A stretch of 64,000 nucleotides of DNA from Lanius collurio. Taxonomy: Eukaryota > Chordata > Aves > Passeriformes > Laniidae. Shown one piece after another: positions 35,501 through 46,450 of this stretch. Every line of letters begins with the position of its first letter. The first letter of the stretch is position 1. A model generated the notes under the pieces. The model did no database searches and was not told the DNA's origin. It was given only the letters and a program-made list of their open reading frames with translations. The DNA lies in NCBI GenBank assembly GCA_020086605.1, contig JACBWW010000023.1, forward strand, positions 704,225-768,224, written 5' to 3'. Both the position numbers and the translations under genes were made by a program.

Positions 35501-38098
35501 AAAGCTCTTCTCAGGGGTGTTGCTGGCATGAGAGCTGAGATCATATTGAGAGTAGACCATTTGCTGCAGCATTTTATCAGCAGCAAACCGGTCTCTAGCC
35601 CACGTTCCAAACACAGTGATAAGGCAGGACAGCTGGTTTTCCTTTGAATAACAAGTAACCAAGAGGAACAGAAGCAGAAACGACTGCTCCTATGAGACAT
35701 GTGGTACCAGCCCTGGCTGGGTACCAAGCCTGACCTTTACCTAACCAGCACCCAAGGCACCACTGTTCCAGGGCACTGCTTTATATTTACGAGATCTCTC
35801 CTTTGAATGTACAGAAAGATAACCCTGAAATGCCCCACAGCCACCTGGGGAGTGAGGAGATGAATGAAGGAATCTCTGTGAAACTCTGGAACATGAACAG
35901 CCCACAAATGAAAAAAAGGTAAAAAATGAATTGTCAAAATTCTCCTCAGGCAGTAGCAGTTCTGTTGTCCAGTCATCCTCTGGGCATTTATCTGCCTGTT
36001 CCCTCACAAAGGAGGCCAAAAACACTGTACAGTAACCTTTCCATCAGAGGGGAAGGTGGTTCCACCAACTCATAAATTCTTAGCACTCTTACACCGCCAT
36101 TACTACTTTGACCACAGGAACTTCAGCATAAGCAAGTCTTTCTGTGATGTTACAGTTTCAGAGCAGAAAAGCGATACGGTGACCACACTGCATCAGGCAC
36201 ATCAGCAGGTTCCTGTTCAGCAGAGGTTTGTGCCCCCAGCCCCAACTCACCATAACCTCTGTGGCTACACGTGCAGGGGCACACAGCAGCACACACGTCC
36301 CTCATTAGCATGCAAAATTAGGACCTTAAAGCAATATCAAATTACTGATTTTTTTAAACAGACAAATGCATACAAAATACTTCTGTGACACTTCAGCATT
36401 CAGAGAAATCTAGAGAATGGAGATAATGCAACAATAGCTGCCTTAGCTGAGGGAAAGGGAGCTTCCACAGGCAGGAATTCCGATTTCCAACTTCTCACCA
36501 CCTGTCAGAGCAGAGCTGATACAGCTTCTGCTTCTATTTCATCATATCCTCAGTGAGTGCATCTCAGTGGAGACACTATATTCAGGAGCACATCTGTCTA
36601 TTAAGGATTACAATTTACCTGTAGAAAAATCAATTGCCAGTAAAACTCTTCAAGTATCATCCAGAATTCAGAAATGTAACACATATTACACTTCTTCCTG
36701 AACTTTCCTATAAAATATCAGCTTACTCAGTACTCTGTGGCAGGAAATTAATAAAACTTGTCCTAGTTGCTCTCAATTACAGAAATAATATAACCTCATT
36801 TGCTCTTCATACACATTTAAAAATCAGGCTACAAATACAATTCAAGGTATTTCGTAAATGGAGCAGTCGTAATTACAGTGTGGGAGTGCAGGCTCAGGGA
36901 CAATTGTACAATTCCAAAAGTTAATAACACAGATGTTCTCTAGGTCACTTTACACCCCAAATCCTGAGGCTGATTGTGGGCTGCACCACCTCTAGCTCCA
37001 CTCAGCATGGCATTGAGATCAATTTAATTTGCCAAGGCTCAAAAGTGACATTTTATGGGCTGGGGAGAACCAGGAGGCATCAATGACATAATGATCCCCA
37101 CTTCTTTGCAGAACTGCAGGCTCTCTTTGTAGAAAGATGTACAAGTCTGAATCCAAGGGCTCTCAGAAGCACAATGCAGTGTTTGCCACTCACTGCCCCC
37201 TTCACTGCTGGCCCTCAGTTCAAACCTCTTACCTCCTGTAAGAGTGATTACAAATTAGCACACCCTAATTATTAGTTATGAAATTCAATGCACTGTAATG
37301 TTTCATGTCCTATAGTTTTCTAAGCTTCACTGATGTGCTGTGCTTTCCCCTCCTGAGAGAACCACAATGATGTCTGATGGGCTTTTCCTTGAATGCTATA
37401 GGGATGTCACCAGAGTTACACTGCATAGACCTAAATTTCAGGTCTGTGTTTTTGTCTTATGGCAGCCCAAACAGCCTGGTCACGAGTGCAGCAGCCTGTG
37501 AAGGGATCTTGAACATCATCTGTCGCATGGTTAGTTCCCTCAGCCTCTCCCCAGAGAGAACTCTGTGCACGCTATTTGTTTTCAGAACGCACTGGGTTTT
37601 GCTCTTCAGAATAAAACTTTTGGCCTGATTTCTCTTGGAAACAAAACTCCTATAATCACTGTGGGAGAACACAAACATCTGCCCATCATTGCATAATTTC
37701 TTAAATTAACCAGCATACCCCAGCAATCCCTGGCATAAGGATGTATGCACTCTGGCCTCCATCTCAAATAAATGGAGAAAGAAGTTTCTCCCATTGACAC
37801 TCAGAACAGTTTCAGAGCCATCTTCCTCTCCAGAGGAACCCAGAGCACCTGTGCTCCCAAGTCAGGCAATATGCTCAAATGCCTGAGGTCCAGAGGGATT
37901 AATTCCAGCCTTGAGGTTGTGCTCCTCCTCTGTGGTCACCCAAGCTGGTTGGGAATGAATGTTTGTTTCTTTGTGCCCCTAGAAACAATTGCTATGAGTG
38001 ATCACACAAATCACAGCACTGACATGCACAATTGAAAACACAACTCAAAAGACATTTTTATACAAACTTGTGGTGGGTTAATACCAGAAGAAAAGTAT
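32531..38098. other. Intergenic DNA, no gene seen
   Basis: Composition drops sharply from the CpG island to ordinary AT/GC balance at about 32,540. T runs occur at 33,400-33,417, 33,533-33,546 and 34,492-34,533. No MMP2 exon or other coding exon is recognised. TGTGGTGGGTTAA at 38,069-38,081 looks like another LTR start but has no matching end. Confidence 0.55.
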
Positions 38099-38103
38099 AT
38101 TTC

Positions 38104-38229
38104 TGTCGTGGTTTGACATGGAAGTGGTTTTTTGCAGGAAGTTTTAAGTTTGTGCCTGCTTTGCTTTCTCCTAATTCTTATCTCACAGAGGTAAAATAAG
38201 TAAGAGACGATTTGAACTAAACCACTACA
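38104..38229. mobile_element. Short solo LTR-like element (126 bp) with 5-bp TSD
   Basis: The element begins TGTCGTGGTTTG and ends TAAACCACTACA. These are inverted repeats matching at 10 of 12 positions, with canonical TG...CA termini. It is flanked by a perfect 5-bp direct duplication, ATTTC (38,099-38,103 and 38,230-38,234). A TG...CA LTR with a 5-bp duplication fits an ERVL-like endogenous retrovirus, and the opening resembles avian ERVL-type LTRs from memory. At 126 bp it is short, so it is either internally deleted or a small non-autonomous LTR. No retroviral coding sequence is nearby. Orientation is unresolved. Confidence 0.7.
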
Positions 38230-38234
38230 ATTTC

Positions 38235-41200
38235 AAAGAACTAAAATGATTTTTCAACAAGAATTATTTGACATAGAAAGTAGGGGAAAGATAGAGGAGA
38301 AAAAGAAATTAAGTCCCCCAAACCCAGAAGGTGTAATGAAATCTCTGCTAGAGCTCACTCGCGTTCTTTCAGCCTTCCAGCCAGGTACACCAACATGTCC
38401 TTACAGCTCTGCAAGGGATGGCCATTAGTCCAAAGTCTGAGTCACCATTTTACCCATATAAAACTGAGAGAAAACCTAGATATTTTCCTCCACAAGATGT
38501 CAAGGGAAGTTAGCCCGACCTGTCAGATCCCTCCGTGGCTCACAGCTGGTTAATTGCACAGGGGCAGCTAAAGAAAGAAGCACTACAGAGAGGTCCTACT
38601 TAGAGCATTGCAAACCATAGGGGTTGTTTGCTCTGAGGTATGGTTTCAAGGGAGTTGCTTGGGTTTAAGAGCGATATACCTGTTTATTATATTGATAAAT
38701 GACACATTTTTCCTACTTGATTTGTTGAGGACTGAGTGACCTGGCAGTAAAACTGACTTGATATTTCCACTTAACTCTTATTGATGTCTTTTCTGGTTTG
38801 CCTTTTATTTGCATAAATGAGAAACAGAAAGGGACCATTATTCTTTAACAGACTCACACGGGATTCCCTGAGGAAGGCTGATGGATGTTGCAGACACACA
38901 TCTCCCCAGGTATCAAACCAGTAACAACTCTTGTCCTCGCACTCCCACAGCCCCCACTCAGTGACCCCTCGCCCCATGCTCAGCTGAGGCAGAGGTGACA
39001 GGCCAGCAGGTTTGCTCAGCCACAGGTTTGGCACTTTAACATGTGAAGTGTGTGGGCAGGAACGAGTGAGAGAAAGTTAAATTATAATTTTTGTAATTAG
39101 CCGTTAAAATATGGGACCTATAAATACAGAACTACAAACCTAAACATATATCTATGCTTATGAATGGGCATTTTTATAAATTAAAATGTGATGTTTACTT
39201 ATGATTGGAGAGGCAAAAAAAGGTTTTTTAAAAGAAAAAACAGAAAGACTGCAAGCAGTCAAGTATCACAGGGTTGCAGCTTGGGGTTTTGTCTCACTGT
39301 TGCAAAGATTACAACAATATTCTACAGCTGCATTTCACTTTACTGTATCTTAAAATAAAATAGTAGTTAAAACCAAACCAAAACTAAGGGCCAATTTTTG
39401 TTGCTTGATTCCGCAGGGAAAAACACCAGTGAATGTATTAACATCACCTTAGAGTGAGACTTACACCAGGAGGGGTCTTTGACAGGGTCAAAACAAAAAC
39501 TTCAGTCTGTCTCACAAACCCAGTCACCACCATAAAATTCTGGTAAATGATCCTTAATACTCCAGAATTTAAACAATTTCAGATTCAGATCCCTAGTACC
39601 CACTCACATCTCTGGAAAGAGTCTTGCGGAATTAAATGAAAGATGAAGATAAATTATTTTTTCTTAATCACTGAGATCAACATTTTCCTATTCTTTACAC
39701 TGCACAGTAGTGTTAAACACACACACTTCTTTTTAATTTTATCAGACAGCTCCAAAGTCTTAAAAGAAATTACAAGTGTCTTTATAATTCATCAGATTTT
39801 TTTTCCCATAAGGCATTTTTTTTTCCTTTTATTTATGTTTTGGAAGGAAACATCAGTAGTACAAAGAAATGGTGCTGCACAGAAAAACCTACCCCTAAAG
39901 AGATCCTGCAAAACAACAAAAGAAATGAACACAACCAGGAGGAGAAAATTCTACAAGGGTGTCCCTGGTGGAAAGAAGTGAATGGGGTTTTACACAGAAA
40001 AACTCTTATATTTTTTAATAACCAGAAATCCTATCTTTTACTGTTTCTTTCAATTTGAGTCCTCTCATCTAGGAATCCTCTTTTTCTTTTATGCCAGTAT
40101 TTGAAGCAAGCTTATTGTTTCTCTTTGCCAGCTACTGGAGTAGATTCAGGGACTCAGTCCTGAATTCCTTGTGTTCCAGCAGTCACCCAGTTTCAAAATC
40201 AGATCAGGATTTGAAAAAAAAAAAAAAAAACAAAAAAAACAAAGTTTGGGCATGTCTTCCAAGGAAATTACCTTTTTTCCTCACCCATTTCTCTGTGTAT
40301 GTGCATCATGTACTTGTGGAACAGATGAGTATCGAGCATTGTGACCTATAAAAATAGCAGGAGACAAGCAGAAGAAAACCCCTGCATTTACTTTCAGATT
40401 TATAAAATATTAGTATTTATGGATAAACCAGAATGGACGGTACTGGTCCAATAAGGAAGTTTTGGATGTTTATAACTCCCATCTTTGAAAAGTTTGCAAT
40501 GAGGTTAAAAATATTTAGAAGCGCTGAGCATCCTCCCCCAGCCCGTTCACTGTACACAGGCAGAAGCTGTCTCACGGATGGTGACAGGATAGAAAGACAG
40601 CCAGATTATTTTAATATTCTCTACCAATTTTTTTGGTCCTTTTTGGAGACATCAAACCCCATCAGCCACTGATTTATCAAGGGGAATGAAACCAGTGGAC
40701 TCTTGCTTGCCCCCACTTTTTTTTCTCCTTTTAAAAAAAGCCAATCCCCCAGAAGCCCCTGGCTGATGTGGAATAGCTTTCCCCCTCACCACAGGCAGTC
40801 TGACACACAGCTGAACCCTCACAAACCACATATTCCTGGGGACCAGAGCCCCAGAGGTACCACAGGACCTGCCAGTCAGACAGTCTGTCCTCCATGGCAG
40901 TAGATTATCCTGGTGACTAAACTACTGGCAACCCACTACCTCTGAATCTCTCCAGCCTAAAATCCCTTGTAATTAATCCTCAACTGAGAAGGAGCAGCCA
41001 CCCAACAGCAGAGCACCATGACTAGGACACTGGGAGAATCCCTGGCTCCTTTTCTGGAATAAATTTTGCAAGATTAAAGAACAATACCCTCTCCAAAGAG
41101 CCTGAGCAAAAAAGAGCAGGAGGCTGTGGCTCACTTCAGTCTGCACTGCAGCAGGGAGGCAGGACTCTGTCTAATTTGGCTTGGTAACACCAAGAGACAT

Positions 41201-42129
41201 GTCACAGCATCGACGACATAAGCCTGCCCACCACGTGCACAGCTGCATCCTGTAGTTCTTTTGCTGTCTCCATTGCCTTTGTTGCTATGTGAACTGGATT
41301 AAAGCCAACACAGATGCACTGCACACCACTCAGTGCCACACTGACAGCTCCTTGAAGGGCTTGATCAGTTCAGCTAAATCCAAAGGACACAGAGGAAGCA
41401 CAGTGCAGCGCAGACAGGTACAGAAAAACTCTGGACAGGCTGCAGGTAAGGAAAACAGGAATATAAGGAATAATAATATTGAAACACAAGAGTAATTAAG
41501 CACTAGATCAGGTGATCAAGAGATGGTAAATTCTCCATTTCTCGACACCACCAAAACAAAACTGTGTGTCTTTCCAGAAAACATATTCCAGCAGTTCCAT
41601 CCAGCAACCAGAGCATCATCTGGCCCACAAGGTACACAGGGAGAAAAAGCAGAGACTCTGACTGTCCTTCCTTGACTTGAAATGTCCATAAACTGTTGTA
41701 GGGCAGGGAATCCTTACAACATATATAAGACAGCAATGAACTTGGAAGGAAAGATGAAGCAATATAATAAACCACACTCTAGGAAATCAACTTTCCTTCA
41801 TTCCATGGTGTAAGGGTTTTATTACTCTTTTTGTTTTTTTGGTTTTGGTTTATACCTCAGTCAGGGACCTGCATGTATATTACAAAAAAAGCAGCACCTC
41901 ATACTCATTTGAGTTAAGGAAAGACTACTCTAGGAGCAAATACTACAGAGTATTTTCCACTGTAACCTGTGCACGCAAGTACTGTAGCACAAGCAAATAA
42001 ATGGCAGGAGTATCTGTGGAAACAGTGGTGCTCAAGCACAAAATAAGAAACCTGAAGGAAAGTAAGTTCCAACTGCATAGTTCTGCCTATTTGCCCTGGA
42101 GTTATATTTAGCCATGCAGAGAACAAAAA
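38235..42129. other. Intergenic DNA, no gene seen
   Basis: Apart from the 39,060-39,215 AT-rich cluster and the A17 tract at 40,214-40,230, nothing distinctive is visible. Open frames are at most 112 codons and lack domains. Confidence 0.55.
39060..39215. promoter_or_regulatory. AT-rich candidate regulatory element
   Basis: A short dense cluster contains GTTAAATTATAATTTT, GTAATTAGCCGTTAAAA, ACCTATAAATACAG, TTATAAATTAAAATG and GTTTACTTATGATTGG. It is similar in style to the other TAAT-rich blocks and has no ORF. Confidence 0.28.
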
Positions 42130-42222
42130 AAAAGATCTAAACCAATTGTTTACTGCTCAGACGACAGCCTATTAAAATCACCCTTGTTACTACAGCAATA
42201 GTACATATTTACAGGGATTGTG

Positions 42223-42242
42223 GCTGATTTTGATCAGCCATA
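42223..42242. repeat. Short palindrome (8-bp stem, 4-nt loop)
   Basis: TGGCTGAT at 42,223-42,230 and ATCAGCCA at 42,235-42,242 are perfect reverse complements separated by TTTG. It lies 143 bp upstream of the larger inverted repeat in the same AT-rich block. Confidence 0.8.
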
Positions 42243-42385
42243 CCAAGCCATGCCTCAACCCATTTCATACTGATTAGAGTCTGGTCATATTTTAAGTGTC
42301 TATGAAATTATGCAAATGGAATCTGTACCAGAAAATCAGATTGCCAGATAATTGACCATTAATCTTTGATAAAAGTTTAAAAAAA

Positions 42386-42479
42386 TTAAAGCAATCAGAA
42401 ATCAGCTTAGCATACTGTCTCTTGGGCCTTATTTTGGTCTAGTAAGTCTGTACACTAAGCTGATTTCTGATTGCTTTAA
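42386..42479. repeat. Perfect 25-bp inverted repeat with 44-nt spacer
   Basis: The arms at 42,386-42,410 and 42,455-42,479 are exact reverse complements over 25 bases; the right arm includes GCTGATTTCTGATTGC. Pairing stops abruptly on the outside (A against G), and only scattered pairs continue inward. No flanking target-site duplication is evident. It could form a hairpin in RNA or DNA, or simply present one composite homeodomain site in both orientations. Confidence 0.9.
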
Positions 42480-42739
42480 GTTGTAAAAATTGCTTTTTAA
42501 CCCACGGATATCAATGAGATTGCACCTGGTGTAAGTCGGGGCTGAATTTGATCCGCTGTGTGCCTTAATCACAGTATATTTTTGTTAAAACCCAGTATTT
42601 GTGTGGATCTGTAGATACTGATTTGTTCAAGCGCACGATAATCTCCCCCTAAGCCCGTCAGAATACAGCAGGTTAATAATGCTGTAAGTAGAATCCAATT
42701 TATTCATAAAACACCGGAACGCTTTAACCAAACTGTTCT

Positions 42740-42960
42740 TTTGTGGCGAGCCCCCTCCCGCCCGGCTGCGGCAGACAAAGGCTCCTGCCACAGCCGGTGG
42801 GAACGGGGCAGGACAACAATAGCACGGCGTCTGTCACACCAGCGTCTGTCTGTCCGTCCATCGGGCACCCGGGCACCTCTCCATCCTCTGTGTAGCACAG
42901 CCAAAGGCACCTCCTTCCCAGTCCCGCAGTCTCTGCCACCTGCTTTGGGAACGAACTATC
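42740..42960. other. Small GC/CpG-rich patch
   Basis: A GC-rich stretch with several CpGs (GGCGAGCCCC, CCCGCCCGGCTGCGGC, GCCGGTGGGAACGGGG, GCACGGCGTCTG, GTCCGTCCATCGGG) directly follows the AT-rich candidate element. It has no credible ORF. Possible identities are a small CpG island or promoter of a non-coding transcript. Confidence 0.4.
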
Positions 42961-45769
42961 GTTCCACATCCATAACTGTTATTTTGATAAGTGCCCCAAC
43001 ATTTTTGGTGGCAGCAGGAGCACCTAATCCTGTGACAACATTCCAGCCCATTAACATTATCTCTTAATTAGCATATATAGCACTTGCTGAGTGTTTATCG
43101 GAATTCAATGAGCACATGCTGTATAACTTCCTTTCCTCTGTGACCAACAAAGTAAATAAAAATCCCGCAGGCTTCAGTAGAAAGTTAGATTTGCTTTGTA
43201 CAGACTTTAGGAGAGCAAAGTCTTTTCTATTTAAAGACTCCCTGTGCAAACTGTTCCCATGAACTTTGGAAAACTCCACCTATTTGATCTTCCCTTTGTC
43301 AGCATGAGGAGCCCGTGCCAGGAATCACAGTTGTATCACATTCTGTGTCACCTCAGCACAGGGCAGAGATGATCTTACAGCCAAGGGCAATCCAGTCCAA
43401 GTATGAAAAAGGAAGAGAGATTGACAGAGGGACAGACATCAGCCCTAATAAGGAAGAAATAAAACCATACTGGCCAAAATGACAGAATCACCCAAACCAC
43501 CACAAAGGGATTCAAGCAGAAAGGGACACCCAGGTTATCTCTGATTAAATCAGAAAGAGGATGGTTTATCATGGAACTTTGATTTTTCATTAAGCTGGAT
43601 TTTAGGATATTAACTAAATGCACATGTACAATCCTGTGCTGCTCATCTGTATGCAGAGCCAGAGGGCTGTTCACAAGCCAGGGACACATCCCACCCTTCT
43701 CTCTTTTCTTGCAGGGACTGGAGGCAGCTGGAAACAGCCACACCACAGAGGCGTCATGGCTCACTTCTTCAGGACATTCACTTTTGCCAAGACTCATGAT
43801 AACTCCTCTTTTTAGAGCTCCCCTCTGCACTCCTGCTCAAGAACACAATTTCAAAGCTCGCAGGCTCCACAGCTGTCTGTGCCTCCATCCTCACAGGGAT
43901 CTGCATAAGTTACCCTTGCACAAACACATGCAGACTGCTGTGGAGGGCCCTTCCATGATCCCTGGGGAGGGAAAAACCAGCCAACCTGCAACACAGGCTT
44001 CAGATTAATCCAAAAATAAAAGCTTTTGATAAAATTACTAGTTAAGATAATTAATAAAGTGAACAGATGACTGGGAAGGAGTTCCATCATTCAAGGTTCT
44101 CTGGGATTCCTAGGAAATAAACCACCCAGCGTGCTTTAAACCAACTGAGAACTTGTGGGTACCACAGTGAAAACATAAACCCAAAATCTATGCCCTGCAT
44201 TACACAGGGGACTAACCTAACTGCTCATAATGTTTTCTCCCAGGATAATAAAGTTACTTTGCTGATGTGATGGAATTTTTGTGAGAGACAGAAATCCAGT
44301 GACCTTCAACTCCCACGGATGTTGCAGTAAGAAGACTGCAACAAGCTGATAGGGATCCAAATGTTACTCTGTTGTTACAAATCTTACACTGCTGCTGGAG
44401 CTGTACCCAAGAACTCCATCACACCTAATCTGCACAGGTAAACTGTGGTGGTGGTGTCCATTCCTCCCCTCTCCCACCCTCTTTTTAAAAGAATTGTACC
44501 ATTACAGACATTTTCTGGCAGCAGTTTCTCATGTGCACAATAAAGACTATAAGGAAAACCTCTGCCAAATACTCCTGCAACCTCAACACCTTAGGCAGGC
44601 AACTGATTTCCAGCCACTTTCTCCATTCTCAATATGACATTCATATGCCACTTCTCCTGGATTTCTCCTTTCACCATCCTTCATGAGATCGTCTGCTCAA
44701 CTTTACAGTACTTGGTCTACGTACACAATAGGAAGTGACTGTCTTGCTAATGATATTCCAGTGCTTAGGTGACTAAAAGACAATATAAACTAGTGCAAAA
44801 TGAGATGATCCAGTGAGAAAGAAGGCAATTGAAAACTGAGGTTGCCTTCATCTTCTGGCATGCAACAAGGATCTACTGGATAGTTTCTGCCGACCACTTG
44901 AAAACTTAAGTTATCAGCATGCATGAGTGTCCATGCACAGAGCATAAAAATCCAAATTCAAATGCTCAGACATGGCAAAAGTAACTCTCTAGATGTGGAT
45001 GGAAATGTTACCGCAGTCCCAGAGCCAAGGCTGATTCTCCTCAGGCATCTCTTGCCCCGTTTCAGGCCTGACCTCAGCTGGTTTGACACAGCAACTTGCA
45101 CATGCTTCCCTCCATGATCTTAAGCCATGGTCTTTAGCTCCATGATCTAAAGCCTCCAAGTGCTTTAACTGAGCAAGTCATGATTCTGCTCTTTCAGGTA
45201 TTTTACCAAGGAAAAAAAACTCCTCATCTAAAACTACTCCCTAATGACAAGGCACTACAGGACCACTGCAGTGGGGATTAAGACATTTCAAAATGTGCTT
45301 CAAGACTGTCAGGGAAGCATTCCTGGATTAGAAATGTGCTTTGATCTGAATGCATCAAACTTTAAAAATTTTCACAAGACAGCTGCTTGCTTAGTTGTTT
45401 GCAGGAATACATTTGCTCATCCCTGACCTTTACCAGTGACCCAGAGGTGTTCTGGCCTGGAATGTCCCCCCTACCTGCTACAGCAAGACCATGGAAGTAG
45501 CAGAGCTATTAGCAGAAAGCTCTGCTAGAGGAGGGGGAGAACACAAGAATATAAAGAGAAATTTGACAGTCATAGAAAAAGGTTCTCTGGATTTAGATAA
45601 ATCTACTTGGCAGTGAATATGTTAACAGTTGACCGTAACTGCTTGGAGAGAAACAAGCTGCTTGGCTGCTGGCAACAAAAATCCTGCTTTATCCAATTCC
45701 TACTGTGCCAAGCTCCTCCACCCTCTCTCAGAGCAGCACTTAGACAAATGCCAACATTTTAAAATTAAA
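42961..45769. other. Intergenic DNA, no gene seen
   Basis: Open frames up to 151 codons have no recognisable domain. CCCAAACCACCACA at 43,491-43,504 resembles an LTR terminus, but no partner end or target duplication was found. Confidence 0.5.
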
Positions 45770-46450
45770 TGGCCCCATCATTATTAATTCATTTGGTATT
45801 CATTGTAATGACATTAATCATAGTAAACTGCAGCAGCTTTATTACACATGTAATGTGTACTTTCCTAGAATTTCCCTGTAAAATCTCTAACATTGCTAAC
45901 AATGTAAAGACAATGAGACATTACAACCAAGCAAAACAATAATAAACACACAACTCAATAAATCATTATTCTGCCCACAAGTATGTTAAAAAAATAAACT
46001 CATTTCAAAACTAGAGGAAAAAAACAACATGCAATAAGTGACATCAGTGAGTTTGAGGCTTTTGGTTGCAACAAAGAAACAAAACAGCATGCTAATATGA
46101 CATTTACAAATAATACCTAACCGCAGCCTAATTAACTTATTGTGTGCTTACTAAACTAGCATACATATTATATTAGAAGAAAAACACTTATTTGTTCTGT
46201 TGCTAAGAAACTTCAGACATTTGCATATTTAACAAATTGTTAGAATGTTTTTAACCAGAACCCATCACTATTTATAAAAGACAAATTTAAAACATGAGAT
46301 CAAAGACACAACATTAATTTTTCTTTTGTCAACTGTCTTTGTTCAATAGCTCAAAGAAGCAGTTTTATTGCTGGCTGATACATAATGAAACATCTGGTAT
46401 TATTCTGAATTACAGCAGAACCCGCTAATAGTCAAGGGCTTTTCTTTATT
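45770..46450. promoter_or_regulatory. Long AT-rich candidate enhancer
   Basis: About 680 bp is strongly AT-rich with many homeodomain-like cores (TTATTAATTCATTTGG, GACATTAATCATAG, GCCTAATTAAC). A spaced palindrome ACACAT-GTA-ATGTGT at 45,844-45,858 contains ACATGT, the reported Iroquois core. A perfect octamer ATTTGCAT lies at 46,219-46,226. No ORF or repeat family is recognised. It ranks with 42.1-42.7 kb as one of the two best enhancer candidates in the right flank. Confidence 0.4.

Larger units (their letters stand above)
42130..42715. promoter_or_regulatory. Candidate conserved element carrying a long inverted repeat
   Basis: About 590 bp of AT-rich DNA retains many CpGs in its right half (CCCACGGATATC, AAGTCGGGG, GATCCGCTG, AAGCGCACGATAATC, CCCGTCAG). 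Motifs include ATTATGCAAATGG (octamer), CCATTAATCTTTGATAAAAG (TCF-like) and CAGGTTAATAATGC. It also holds an 8-bp/4-nt hairpin at 42,223-42,242 and the 25-bp inverted repeat at 42,386-42,479. This is my strongest candidate for deep non-coding constraint outside the gene. Confidence 0.45.

Noticed and set aside
42386..42479. Inverted repeat as a piggyBac-type MITE (both ends begin or end with TTAA)
   Set aside because: piggyBac termini continue with CCY after TTAA. Here the arms continue AGCAATC, and no extra target duplication is present.
43491..43504. LTR-terminus-like CCCAAACCACCACA
   Set aside because: No partner TG start within a plausible distance and no direct duplication at the flanks.
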